Shown piece after piece: positions 36,201 to 51,200 of a stretch of DNA of 64,000 bases (position 1 is its first letter; each line of letters starts with the position of its first letter). The translations under genes and the position numbers were made by a program. Under the pieces are notes generated by a model. The model was not told the origin of the DNA. It saw only the letters and a list, made by a program, of their open reading frames with translations, and ran no database searches. Source of the stretch: Stomoxys calcitrans (Eukaryota > Arthropoda > Insecta > Diptera > Muscidae); the NCBI RefSeq assembly GCF_963082655.1, contig NC_081552.1:5766648-5830647 (forward strand), read 5' to 3'.

Positions 36201-39200
36201 ATGATCTCTCAACAAGCTGTGTACACCAAACACTTTGAACCTCTTTGCCAAGTTGCACCATGGTGCAATGAATTGCCTGACCACAGAGACCTCACCGAAA
36301 ACCTATCTTTGGCCCTTATAAACTCCCATCCTGTGCTGCAATATCCAAGATCTTATCTACCCAATATGCTGACAGTAGCAGGAGTTCATTTAGCAACGGA
36401 TGGTCAAGAACTTAAACTACCTGCTGTAAGTGGAAGCAGATTATGTGTAATTTGTACTAATTTCTTTGCGGTTTTTTTTAGCACTTAAAAGAATTTATTG
36501 AAGAAGCGCAGCAGGGCGTGGTTTATATAAGTTTTGGAGCCAATATTTATGATTTCCCTCAGGAAAAAATTGAACTATTTTTAGATTTTATAGAAACACT
36601 GCCCGAAATGCGTTTTATTGTCAAATATGATGAAGAAGAAAACCTAGATATGACATCGAAAGTGAGTGATAAAGTTATGGTACAAAATTGGTGGCCTCAA
36701 CAAGCCATTCTGGGTAAGTATGCAAAGAGTAATGTAATATTTCTATTATGTTTATATACATTGCTTTCCCCTTCCTGTAGCCCATGACAATGTGAAATTG
36801 TTTATAACCTCAGGTGGTTTTATGAGCATCACAGAATCCATTTATTTCCTAAAGCCTATTCTAGCCATACCAATAACGCCAGAACAATACGTATTAGTGG
36901 AAAATTTGAAAATCCAGGGATCGGCGTATATACTAAACTACAACGACCTAACCTACGATCATATTTTATGTGGCGTCAATGACACTTTGAATAACCCTAA
37001 ATATAAGGAATCCTTAAAGGTCTTAAAATCACAATTGGTCAATGACTTGACGGGTTTGACGCCAATAGAAAAAGTTCTCAGCTCTATAGATATGACATTA
37101 GAGACAAAAGGCCTAAACTATCTTAAAACCCACTCGCAACATTTAAATTTCTGGAGTTCCATATTGATGGATGTTATGCTCATATTACTACTGGGCTTAC
37201 TAACTATACTAGCCATTCCTTTTATCCTGACCAGCTGCATTTTACGCAAATCCTACCAGAATCATGCAAATCTCACAACGTTAAAAAATCAAGTTCGTAC
37301 ACGACGCGAAATTGATGATTTCCTAACCAAAAGCCTTAATAATGGTGACAATGAAACGTTGAAAACAGTTAGACGCTCATCCTCAAATTCCGACTTTCAA
37401 CAGAAACGTAAACGACTGTCATCAGGGTGTTCTCACAGCAACTCGTGTTGTTATTGTTCATCGGTTTCATCTTCAGCTCCAGGAACACCTGTAACTCGTG
37501 AATCGCCCTCATTCAGTAAATCTCTGGAAACAAATGACATCTAATAAAAATCCCTTAAGTAGATTGTTTTTTTTACAAAAATATACATATAGTATGGTAT
37601 ATATCAACGTAGTTGCATTATATCTACATATACATAAGAACATTTTGTAGCTTCTAAGTGTGTTTGTATTGGTATATTTTATATGTAATGTGTACTATGT
37701 ATTTTATGAAATAATTGTTGTTTTTATGAATATTAATGTATTTACCCTATTGAAAAAAAAAAAACAAAATCAGATACATTTTAATCGAATTTATGAACTA
37801 TTCATAAATACATAAGTATGTGTGTTATATTGTACATAAATATTATGTAAAGATAGGTATATGTGTAGTTTTTTTGAGATATTAAAAAAAAATTTAAATA
37901 TATTGTTGATGTTCGGACCTTAAAATAAAATTGTTTTTTTTTTTAACATGGGAAATAGTATAGACATTTTGTTCGGACTCTGAGTCGAACTAGCCACGTC
38001 CAAATATTCTTCTGTCTGCCGACATTCTGATACAATCCAATCTAGAAATCAAATAAAAATTAAATAGGTATTTAAGCACGAATGTTTTTATAGCCCATAT
38101 GCACACATAAGTTAATCACACACACCGCACCCACCCAATTGCAGTATTGCTCCCACTCTGATTCAAAGTGTGAAAGCAGTGCAAACACCAAATGAAGAGT
38201 TGGTTTCACGCTCACGCCAGCTTATTCGAATTGCAGACTGGCTGCTGGCCGATGATCGGAACTAGCAAAAGAAAAAGGGCGCGTTCAGTTACAGCAGCCG
38301 GCAAGAACAGGTTCTCATAGAGAATAGTCGGAAAGCGAAATTGGTTGTGTGCCATTAAGTACTTGTAGTGGCGCATATAGATACAGGGCTGATATTTCTT
38401 TTAGCTGCCCCCAAGAATGTTACGGTTGTTCATCGTTGCTTTCATAACATAAATATCATTTTTTGTTCTACCTCTGTAACTGTTACTATTGTGATGTTCC
38501 TCTATTTGGTTCTGCTATTGATGAGCCCATGTTAAAAGTCGCTCCTATACGTTGAACTACACTTCTCTTGATGTCTATGAAATACTAAATCTGACCCACT
38601 GTTCTTGCTGCTGTAGACTCAACAGGCCCATGTAATTTTGGTTGCCTAGTGCAAGTGTCTGAGTCTAGCACGCCAAATGAACAGGTTCAAATCCCACCGG
38701 CAGTGGTTGTGGTTTTATTTCCTTTTTTTAATTTTGCTTTCTCTTTTAAAAAAAAATTTAGTCATTTTATTGTTTGTTTCTCTTTCGAGACTAGCTCAAT
38801 GCTCGGAGATGCAAATGGAAAAGGAAAGCCAAAGATAGCAACATATTGTGTTGCTATTTATAGTTTTTAGGGCCAATACCCCAAACCGGACATATTTGGT
38901 ATCCAATTTTGAGGCCAATGGCAATATGAGTTTCAAATAAATGATATATGAGAATAGAGCACGTTGTTGATATATTTTCAGGGCTTAGTGTTTGGGAGAC
39001 CACCCCAATCCCCAAAACACCCCTAAATCGGGCATATTTACCGACCATGTCAATGTGGAGCTTAAATCAAAGGTATTGGAGGGTAGAGCAAGAATTGATA
39101 CCCACTTTCGAGACCAATTTTCTGGCAGTCTACCCATTTCACAAAATACCTCACAAACAGCAATTTTTTACTGATTATCGCAATATGCGGCTCAAATAAA

Positions 39201-42200
39201 GGTATTTGTGAGTAGAATACGAATTTCATATCCATAGGTTCATGTAGTTAGGGCATCACCCCTTCCCCAAAACACCCCCCAAAGGGTAAACATTTTTCGA
39301 CCATGCCAATATGTAGCTCTAATGAAAGGTATTTGAGATTAGAAAACAAATTTGATAACCTATTTTGGGGCCATGTGATTGGGGGCGCCTCATAGTGTAA
39401 ACTCCCCTAAACCAATGGTAATATGGGGTTTCAATAAATGGTATTTGAAAGAAAAGCACGATGCTGATATTTTTTCAGGGCCAAGTGTCTGGGCAACCAC
39501 CCCACCGCCGAAAACACCCCTAAATAAGATGTCATGAGAATATAAAGAATAAAGGAATGCTAGAAAATTCATCCGTAATCGGATCCGAAGTCTGTCCGAA
39601 TTTTTAACGAAAAATATATGGAGTGGTTGACACGACTTCGGAACTAAATGTCAGAGGGAAATCTGATGTTTCTCACGAATGTTTACTGAATTCTAAACCA
39701 AAATTTTGGGAATCTTGGAAGGGAATTTAGAGTTGTTATCAACTTCTGACCGAAATCTGATGTTGAGTCTTAATGAAAACGGATGTGTTTTCCGACTTTT
39801 CTAATCGATTTCTGACCGAATTCTGGAATAAATTTTTTAGAATTCGGGTGTACCTTCCGACTTGTCGTATAAAATTTCAACCTAAAGGCCGGTATTATAT
39901 TCGGTTTTTGCGTTGAAACTCCATATAAAAAGCAAACGGAAAATTTTGCCGAAACGTGTTCGTTTTGTCATAACTTGTTTTTCCATCTAGGGATGTCCAT
40001 TTAGAGTGATTGTGGATGCATAAATAAGAAAGTATTTTTTTAAATATAAATAAAGAAAAATAAATATTTCTTTCATAACAAGCAACTCAATCTACGAAAT
40101 AATAAGGGTTTTGAAAGGATGTGTTGTGCTTTTTACCTTGCATGCAAAGGGATTTGGAATGTTGTGCTTATTTAACTTGTAACAGTGAAAATACTACAAA
40201 ATGTTTTGTGTTTCATTATTTATTAATTACGAAGGGGTGGGTTTTAGTTGAAATTACAACACATACATGAATTTCAGTACGACCCACACACTCACATTTG
40301 TGTGTACACTAACAAAAAAAATTATTCCCTATTTACTTTTAAGAAAAATCCTACCAAACCCGACCAAAACCTACCAAAAGTCTTGCAAGACTAAGATGAG
40401 TTATACGTTTTTATTTATACTCACCACTGAAGAGTTGATAATTTTGTCATTCCCTTTACAACACATCATATTGCACATTTTCATACTTACAAAGTATTTT
40501 GTTGTAAGCCTGGCCATTAATCGGGACACAACTACCAACCGGCGGTATATACACGTTGTATATTTCTATCACGGCAGCACCAGACCTGACTGCTACCCCC
40601 ATCCATGTATGGGTCACTAGCGTCAAGCGCAGGCGAGATAGGTCAATACTGCACGGAATGGTGTATAAAGAAGGCCAATCCCCCACCTCCATTCCTTGAG
40701 CGATCCTTACGTAGCACATTGTAACCGTGACAACTGTGCAAGCTGCAGGTGTTGGTCAGCTTTGTCTCCTGGGTCGCTGGAACCAATATGCTTTTCCGAC
40801 TCATAAATTCCACGATCTCATCGATCTTGCCACGCAGTCCGTTGCAGTTTAACTGCAAGAACGATACACCTTCCGGCACTGGCCTGGCAATAGTAGGGCT
40901 ATGATGCTGCCGTTGCGTAAATTGCCGTACGGGAGAGGTCGAGGACGCCGAAGGCGACGACGACGACGCTTGTGACCCACTGCTGGCTATGTTCGCACAG
41001 CACCTTGCGACATAGCCAGTATGATTGTTGTTAATATATTTCGCCTTTCGTTTATGTTACTTTAAAAATGATTGTAGTTCTTAAATCCTTTTGTATCTTT
41101 ATTTGATGTCTTGATGTTTCTCTATATCTCCATATATGGTGATCGATTTAACTAGTGACAAATGACTGACTTCTTTGCTTGCTCTTCAACAGATAATGGT
41201 AGTGAATAATTTGTAATGAACTTGATAAAAATATGAATTTAGAGAAAATTGAGGAAAAATGAAATAGCAAATTATAGATTCAAATTAGGCAAAAATTAAA
41301 ATGATTTTTTTTGGTTTAATGTCGGTTGACATTAAACACCAAGCAACACTAAAACTATCAAATTCATATATTATATATACGAATATAGGATTGTTTTCCA
41401 CTTCTCAAAATTTGAGTTGCAAATAAATTGGTATTCTTTAGCAATAACAATATTTCGATAATTGTCACTATTATTCACTATTCAGTGAATTTACCGGAGA
41501 TTTCACCATATCAAGCGTACGTGAATTAAATTAAATTTTATATACAATTTTTGTTCACCATTCTCAAATCAACAGTTCTACAAAAAATTTGATTCAGCCG
41601 TTCATTGATGTATACATATTTTCTTACTTTTTTGTTGAAAAAATTTCTTAGTGACTATTGTCCCTATTATTTTTCACCAATGTAAATGCGCATTTACTAT
41701 CCATTTTCCCCGTAAAGCGTGGTATTCTGCTCAACTTTTCAAGCGGAATGCTGTCAAACTCTATATAAAAAAACGTCGGCGAAGTGTTGGCTAAAAATAG
41801 GCGGAAAAGTAGTACCCTGCTTATAGTGAGGAAAATGGCAACACTGACTTGATATTTATGTGTTGGCAAAACCTACCAAAATATGAGGTCAGCCTACCAT
41901 CCTACCAAGAGAATAAAAATCTACCAATTTTTTTAGGAACCTGCCAAAAACGGCAATACTGCTGTACACATGCACGTAAGCAGCTGTTAAATTGTTTGAT
42001 GCCATATTAATTTTTATATGTAAATGGCAACATTTTGCCCAAAGAAACCCAAAAACATTAAATGTGGTAACCTTGTCAAACCACCGAAAGAACGATTTTG
42101 GAAAATTTTTACACAAAAAGAACGTAGTATCAGCCTTAATTCTGAAAGAATTCGAATGTGTTTTGCGACGGTTATAATTGCAAATTTGCTCTTAAACATT

Positions 42201-45200
42201 CCATTAGGGCAAGATATATTAATTTACAGGTAGTGGCAGTTGCCCAACAACAAAATATTTAGTGCACTATCTGTCAAAATCAGCGATTAGTGCAACTCTG
42301 ATTTTGTGTATGTAACTAGTTCGCGCCATTTCTAGTTGTTTGTGTGTGTATGGTTCTTAACTATAATACACACACACACACACAACCAAAACTCGTTGAC
42401 AGATAGTGCACTTCGCGAGAAAAGTTGTACTCAGCTGTTTACGGTACTCTACCTGATAATTATGTCATGCCATTGAGGATCTCCTTTTTATAGCCGAGTC
42501 CGGACGAGGCGCCGGCACCTCTTTGGGGAGAAGTTTTTACATGGAATACTACCTTCCAAATGTCACCAGAAATATGAGGGCATAACCACAACTGAAAATT
42601 TTTTCTGATGTTCCCATCAGGATTTAAAACCAGTCACTCAGCGTCATAGGTAAACATGCTAACCTCTGAGCTACGATGGCCTCCAACAAAATTATGCAAA
42701 AAAGCAAGCACAAAAACATTCGACAATGAGTTCAGACACCGTTCAGAACTTCTTCTGACCTGTCGGGAAAAAATTTCTACAGGTAAATAAAAGAAGACAA
42801 AAAATATCAGAATTCGGAAGGAACTAGGTAAGATCTTTTCGGAAGACAGTTGTTCACGTGAAAATCCGAATAGAGTGATAATTCAGTGACAATAAGCAAC
42901 TGACTAACAAATGGTTTGATGCAAAGTATGAGAGATATAGGAAGATGTTTTTGAAACTTCATAAGTACAGAGTTTCGGGGCTAGACGCGGATTGGATGTC
43001 TTATATTCAATGCAGATCGAATTTCAGGAGACTATGTAATGAGAAAAAAGTGTTTTTGAGGATCGCAATATACAGAGACTTAACAGTGCGAATGACAGCA
43101 GTGAATGGTGGAAGATTTCTAATTCACTCTTGAAACGTTTACCGAGGTTGGCCACTAAACTTTCCATACAAGACTTCCGGGACTACTTAACATCGCATCT
43201 GGCTGCCGTGTCCTTGAACCGCGAAATCGCCTGGTGTGAGGGATATAATGTTGACCCTTGGCTTGACCCACCTTTTGAACTAAAAGAGCTTAAACTTGTT
43301 CTAAACAAAACTAAATCTAATAAAGCCCCAGGAAACGATAGAATCAGTTATGGATTTTACAAAAATGCCCAACGTCGTTCCTTAATGAGACTCAAAATTT
43401 TCTGCGTATTGCTATTCTTTTCTTAATTCTATATTGGTACCAATATTCAAAAAGGGTGATGCAAGCTTAGTATCAAATTACAGAGGTCTATCGCTACTAG
43501 ACGCAATCTATAAGTTGTTCACTGCGATATTACTTAATCGCATCAAAAGCTGGGTACAGGTGAATGACGTCAAAAATGATTATCAGGGTGGTTTCCGTAA
43601 AGAGTATTCCACTTTAGACAATTTATTCAGTTTAACGTCTATTGTACATTTATACTTTCACTCCGGGAAGAAAACATATTCTTTCTTTGTAGATTTCTCT
43701 ATAGCTTTCGACAAGATCCCGCGTAATCTTGTATTTTTTAAACAGAGCAGGACTGGCTTATCGACCAAGATGGTCAGTGTATTACGGAGTCAATATGAAG
43801 GTACGACCTCCCAAGTGTGGGATGGCTCTGCTTATGGGGTCTGGAAATCAATCTCAGTAAATGAAAAATAATGATATTTAGGAAAAGTTTGAGAATTGGG
43901 AGACACACGAGTTGGAAGTACGGAGAACAGACTATTGAACTGGTAAAAGAGTATAAGTACCTAGGTGTTAACATAACATTTAACCTATCTACATCTAAGC
44001 GTCTAGATTCGAAGCCCGCATTAGTAAAAACGGCTATAAACGATAACTGGCTGAGCTATGTCAGATAAATCTTTCGAATAAGATGAAGATATTTAACTCT
44101 ACTGCGAAGTCTATACTATTTTACGGCGCAGAGATTTGGGGTTTTCAATGTTTCGACCGGATTGAGAAGTAGCTTCTTTAAGAAGATGTTTTTTTTACCA
44201 TAGAATACTTCGAATAACATGCTCCACTTGGAGATTACCAGGTCTACTTGCGGAAGAGGCTGTGCGACTGGGCAATTTTTGGTATTCGCTTTGGTCGAAA
44301 TTATGTGAGCAAATTGGCATGTCTTTAGAAATTGAACAGTGGAGATGGGACCTATCGTCTCTACATACTTTTATGCTGGAATCATTAAATTCATTGGAAT
44401 ATGACGATTTTGGAAGGAGTGCGAGGGCAGCTTAATTTCATGACATGTATTCTATTTTGCAATATGATATACCGCCCTACTTTGTAGACTCCAACTCGGC
44501 TCATTTTGTTGGTACGATCATGAAAGCCAGAGGTGGTTTGCTAAATTTATATGCTCGTTCTTTTTGCACTGACATTGTTGACGTTTGCACACTTGTAATC
44601 TACATGAAATGGAAAATACATACCATTTTCTTGGGAGATGCCCAATATTTTCATTCTATCGAGTGCATTATTTCGGGAAAATCCTGTTAACAACTACCGA
44701 AGTTTGTGAAATTTTGTACAACATTGATCGATGTCGTGTTTACCAATATATACTAAAGAGTCAAAAGTACAGATCACTTTCAATTACCGAATATGAAAGA
44801 GAAAAAAAAGCTTGTTTATTTTTGAAATCCTTTATGTTCAAATAGATAACTACTGCCAATCAAACACACAACATATTCTGTTTTGTCTTATTGTTGTTGG
44901 ATTTTTTGTCTTATTATGATTTAAATAAAATTAATTATATCTATATACATATATAACAAGTAAAAGCGTGCTAAGTTCGGCCGGGCCGAATCTTATATAC
45001 CCTCCACCATGGATCACATTTGTCGAGTTCTTTTCCCGGCATCTCTTCTTAGGCAAAAAAGGATGTAAGAAATGATTTGCTCTGCTATTAGAGCGATATC
45101 AAGATACGGTCCGGTTTGGACCACAATTAAATTATATGTTGGAGACCTGTGTAAAATGTCAGCCAATTCGAATAAGAATTGTGCCCTTTGGGGACTCAAG

Positions 45201-48200
45201 AAGTAAAATAGAGAGTTGGATTTATATGGGAGCTGTATCGGGCTATAGACCGATTCAGACCATAATAAACACGTATGTTGATGGTCATGAGAGAATCCGT
45301 CGTACAAAATTTCAGGCAAAGCGGATAATAATTGCGACCTCTAGAGGCTCAAGAAGTCAAGATCCCAGATCGGTTTATAAGGCAGCTATATCAGGTTATG
45401 AACAGACTTGTACTTTATTTGACATAGTTGTTGAAAGTAACAATAAAAAACGTCTTGCGAAATTTCAGCCAAATCGGATAGAAATTGAGCCCTCTAGGAG
45501 CTCAAGAAGTCAAGTCCCCAGATCTGTTTATATGACAGCTATATCAGGTTATGAACCGATTTGAACCACACTTGGCACAGTTGTTGGATATCATAACAAA
45601 ATACTACGTGCCAAAATTCATTCAAATTGGATAAGAATTGCGCCCTCTAGAGGCTCAAGAATTAATCTGTTGATTAATTCTACTCGATTTATAAACAAAA
45701 CTATATGAAATTTAAATATTGGCCAAACATGATAAAACAAATTCGGTCAAATATTTGATTAATGTAAGCTTGCCTTTATCGTTCTGAAACTTGAATTGAC
45801 TTTTGTACTAATTTTTTCACGCTACTGTAAATACTTTATAATTTGTTTTTCACGTAAATCAATTTTTATTTTAACAGCAAAGACAATTGGAATTCTTTCT
45901 GTTAGTTAAAAAAAGACTAGATCTCATTTGAATATATTTAATTCGCACAGAAATTTACTGTATTAAAAAAAATAAAATGATTTCAATTAATTATATTGCA
46001 TAAAAAATTCATTATTTTTGAAAAGTAAGTATTACTGAATGGGAGTCATAATTTTGGGTGATTCAGTACATTTGGAAGTAATTCATTATTTTGCAACATT
46101 TAGTATGTTTGCGGGTATGCCATTATTTTAAAGCAATAAGTATTATTAAATTGAAGCTATTATTTTCCATACTTTGGTATGTTTAGAGGTATGTCATTAT
46201 TTTTAGCACTTCAGTATTTGTACGAAGATTTCATTATTTGTCATCTGGTGGTATGTTTACTCTGAAGTACTTTCTTTTGAGGACATGCCCATGTTAAAGT
46301 ATTACTGCGGGTACCTAGTAGTAAGTGGTTACAGCATCTTGTTTCGGGTTACCCACTGACTTACCCGGTAATATGAGTTTTTGCTGGGCTGGAGAAAAAT
46401 CTTCAAGAATGTCAAGTCGTTATTATAAAAAACGAAGAAACTCACCCAACTAGGTGGCCTCTAGCGCGGATTACCGATTTACATCCTGGAAAAGATGGAT
46501 TGGTGCGGGCGGTGACGGTCAAGGCTGATTCTGGTTCAGTAAAGAAGCCAATAAATATAAGTAGTATATATAAGCTACTAAAGGCAAAGGGAACTGTTAT
46601 AGAGAATCGACTAGTGGTATCCGCTTGGATTCCTGTTTGGGATCAGGTGTCTCAAATTCATAAGATGATTGGCGTGCCGTTCGAAAATTTGGGAAGAAAA
46701 ATGACTCTGGTTCTGAATTAAATAGCTGTCAAACCTTTGGAGAGAACGAATATGTTAACGATGGAGGGTGGCTCTGGATGGATGCTAACTCTTGGATGGA
46801 TGCTAACTCTTTATAAAACCAAATTGTAAGTTTGAGGAGTTTGGAGTTTTGAACGAAGTTTGAACTGGACATCAGTTGGATATTTAAAGTTTTCAACCAA
46901 AACAACTGATCATATTCAATGTACGGGTCGGTCACAACGAATAATTCTGCCTCTGCAAGGCATTTTGGAAGTGGAACCTAGCTGCACCATGAGAACCCAA
47001 GGACCAACAATTACCGTGCCGTTAAGCATCCAGTCCAGCCGAGTCTTAGAAGACAGAGAGACGTTCACGGCTGACATAGCTCAATATGTTTCCCTTGGGA
47101 CCAATGATCATTAACCACACCCGCAAAGTTGAGGAAATAGTGACGAAGCTTAGAGACACCCAAAAAAAGTTATCCCATGGTTCAATTAAAATGAACTAAT
47201 TTTCAATAAAATTGAACTTCATATAGCTCTAAAGACATTTTAATTCGATTTTGGTTGATGGTGTTGTTACAATATTTTAACGATAACTCCGCCTGCGAAA
47301 ATATTAACTTATTTCAAAGTAACGGATGTAATGAAATTTTTTAAAATGTTTACTGTAAGTAAATCTTAACAAACATGTTGCAACACAGGTTTCGCGTTTA
47401 AAAGAACATGACATTTCTTATTTTCAGCAATCATTTTATTTGTACATTGGCATTCAACCAAACGAAGCTTTATATGTTTTTTGCTTTTCAATTTCCATTG
47501 GATTAAGAAAAATGTTGCAATTTTTAGATAAGTCGTAAGGATAATAACCGTAACCACCATATTAAAAAGCTCCATAGATCTACTGCTTCTCACAGTATCA
47601 ATTTGATTTAGATTTTGCAGTTCCACACTATTATCAAGATGCAAAATTTTATGATTCTCAGTTTAATACAAACTACCGGTAAAATAGGTGTATTTCGACT
47701 TTAATTGCTGATAGAAACATCCATTGCGAAAACATCAGTATTCTATACTTGAATTAAAAACCGTTTCCCAGTTCTATTTCAAATTTCTGAAAACACAATT
47801 AAATAAAAACAAATAAAATTGCTGCAAATATTGTGAGTTCTAGTGCTTACCGGACCATGCCAATGAACTGAAAAATAGTGATAACCATCATATTCAATTT
47901 CTATTTATTCTTGTCTTAGATAATACAAGTAAAGCGTGCTGAGTTCCGCCGGGCCGAATCTTGGGAACCCACCACCAGAATCCATTTTCTACCTACCAAA
48001 CTTCTGTCAAACCAGGAAAAGTTAAATCTTCTATGAACCAAACAAGGATGATCGAGAGACCGGTTTGCATGGGAGCTATATCGGGTTATAGACTGACTTT
48101 TGCCGTACTTGGAACAGTTGTTAGAAGTCATAACAAAAGACTACATGCAAAACTTCAGCCAAATCGGACAAAAATTCTGCTTCCTGGGGCTCACGAAGTC

Positions 48201-51200
48201 AAATCGGGAGATCGGTTTATAATTGATGAATTGACTGGTGAAATTATGCCTGATGTCTCGAGTTCTTCTTCGATTTCCGTCCTTGCTGCAAAGGCTACGG
48301 GTCTTTTGGGAACATAAATTTCCTTGGCATCTGGCGGCAACTGAATATGAACCTTTGTCTTCATACACAGACCTAGGAAACTATTATCGAAAACTATGTG
48401 GTACATACTTTTAAGAGCTGCGATGTCATCGTCGAATTTAATTTGATGACAACAGGATGATATCGGTATGTCCCAAAGGTTGAAAGATTGAACCCAGTCG
48501 TACCCATGATATTCAGCTTTTCTATATCTGTGATATAGCAATTTAAGGACTTTGTGACGTCACCTATTGTCACGTTGCATTCGAACATGGCCAGTATCGT
48601 GAGTTGTGAGGCCTTCCGGTTTTCGATGCTGTGCCACGTTAAAATTGATATTGTAACGTTTTTACCATAGACGTTTTAGTCCCAAATAGTAGTAGTGGTG
48701 TTTATTGAGTCGTCTTATTTTCGATTACATTGGAATGTATTGCATATCGATTACTTAAAAGCAAACAAACTTAGAACTACTGTTGTTTCGTTCTAGTACA
48801 CTATGAATTGGTCTACTCACTACATGATTACATGATTGTATGTACATATATGAATGAGAATGAAAACAAATGATTGAATTTAAAGACTTGCTCCCGATCT
48901 TTGCTGTTACTTACAGAGCACCATGGTCTGTGAAATAATAAATAACTAAATAACATTTTTAAACGAATCGACAACTAGACTGTTAAATTATGTTGACATA
49001 CAGTGCGGGATGGTATTAGCAAATAATGAATGAAAAGTACAGATGTGTTTGACTTTATAAGCAAACGACGGCTTATATACATAAGGCTTTTTTAATTTAA
49101 CACTTTCGTTTAAAGAGTTGGTTAATAAATAACATCATACTCCCAGCTGAAACACAGTTCGATTACAATTACTTTACTTAAGGTGCCCGCACACTACATG
49201 GTCTTGTCTTATGGCATATCAAATTTTGTTATTATTAAAGTAGCACGCATAATCTGATACGAATCACAACTTTAATTGTTTTCTCTGTATAATTTATTTT
49301 TTCGCAAATAAATAAATAAAAACGAGCCATTGAAACCAATAAAATATACAAAAAAGAAGCCGGCAGATAAAAAAGCGTGTTTTGGTATGGAAACAAAAAC
49401 ATTATATTGCCTTCGAATTCCGCTCGCGGAACAATTACAAATTTTAGCGACTATTCCGAAGACAGAATAGAATCCGTCTTGTTGGTCACATCGATGTTTC
49501 GTGAATACGCAATGTGGTAACTTCGCGATAAGTCCTCTGATGGTCTCTGCTTACAGCTGGGTATGCACCTCTAGCGAAATTTTTAGCTGCATCCAAGACA
49601 TTTATGTCGTCATTGAAAAATAGTTGTGTAGAATACAAGATGGCGACAAACACCGATTTATAATTTTGGCCGAATTTTAATCATATTTGGCTATCAAAGC
49701 ACATATGCACTCAAATTAATCGTTTTTATTTTCAAATGACTTAATTTCATGTTGCATTGGCCTATCAAAATATACATTTTCATTCATTATTGCAAGAAAA
49801 ATTCTCCTTTCGACAACATGAGAACCACTTCTCTTGTTTTTAGTTACGATGTCAGTAAGACATCAGAGTCGATATGGGATGGTTCGTCCGATTCCCGGAC
49901 CAAAATCAGAAAATGTTGTTTGCTGGAATGATACTTGACAGGCACTACTCTATTGAACAAGCATGAGGTGGAGTTAATATTAACAAATGATACAACAAAA
50001 CAGAAAAAAGAATGGCAACAAAGAACAATAAAGAAATTCTAGAGAATACTGGAAACAATAATTGTGTTCGTGTACTCAAAAACTTGTGCAAATTTGCACA
50101 AATTGCTACTGGATGTCGTTCGCGTACTTTATTTGCCAGCAGAAGATAGCAGGAGAGTGCGTGAGAGCAAATAAAATTTGGCAATTGAATTCCCAGCAGA
50201 AATTTTAAGCATAGAACAGCTGTTTTATAAAACCAGCTGTTTAATTCACATAAATATCAAAAGGGAGTAAAGTCTTTTCTTACTCTCAAATTTTTACTGT
50301 AAACGTACGCGACAATCCCAATGTGTGATGACGGTATTAAAAAATCGTTACAATTTGAACTTAAAATAACGGAAAATAATCTAAAGGGACCTTAAAACTA
50401 TTAAAATCCAATTTCAACAATATTTTTGATATATCGGATGTTGTGAATAAATATGTTGCGTTTTTCCTCTTTCCTTTTTTTGTCATTCAAATTGCTTGAT
50501 CACACCATATCTTTTAATAAACGGCGATAAGATTAGCCGCTTAGCTAAACGTGGATAGCATTTTTCTCTATATAAACCCATAGCGAAACAATTAAAGGTG
50601 GTCTCATTTGTGCAACAACCACAAATCGTATGGTGTGATCCGCTATCTTGCCATCAAGCTGATTGACGTTTTGCCAACACACAAAAAAAAAAATTGTGCG
50701 CTTGTGTGTATACGTGCGCGTACATGAGTAGAGAATATGCGATAAAGAAGATGACAACAAAGAGAATGCAAAAAATCTGACATCTTACTACTGTCAAACC
50801 TGGCCGGGTGTTAACAGCTGTTTGCGTGAGACCACCATTTTAAATCCGCTAAATGGGTAAATAAAAGACCACTTTATTTATTCAATTATTAAACGTTCTG
50901 CAATGGCAAAATTGCTTAGGATTTAAAAAAAATAACAGACTGGCAAAGAAAACAATCCAAATATCTATAACCAATTTGGTATTAATTGCTGTGTTTTAAT
51001 AACCAGTCTTTCCCTGTTCGCCATTAAAGGTTTTTGACGGCTTGCCACCTTTTGCGCTGGTACAGTTTCTTTGTGACCAATTTGAGGGCACTTACTGCAT
51101 GTATATTTTTGAAATGGACAAAAGATCAAGTAGTGTAGGTCTCCACAAAGCCAGCATGGTATTTAAGGTATTTTTATTTTATCTAAGGCCTTCTGTAGAT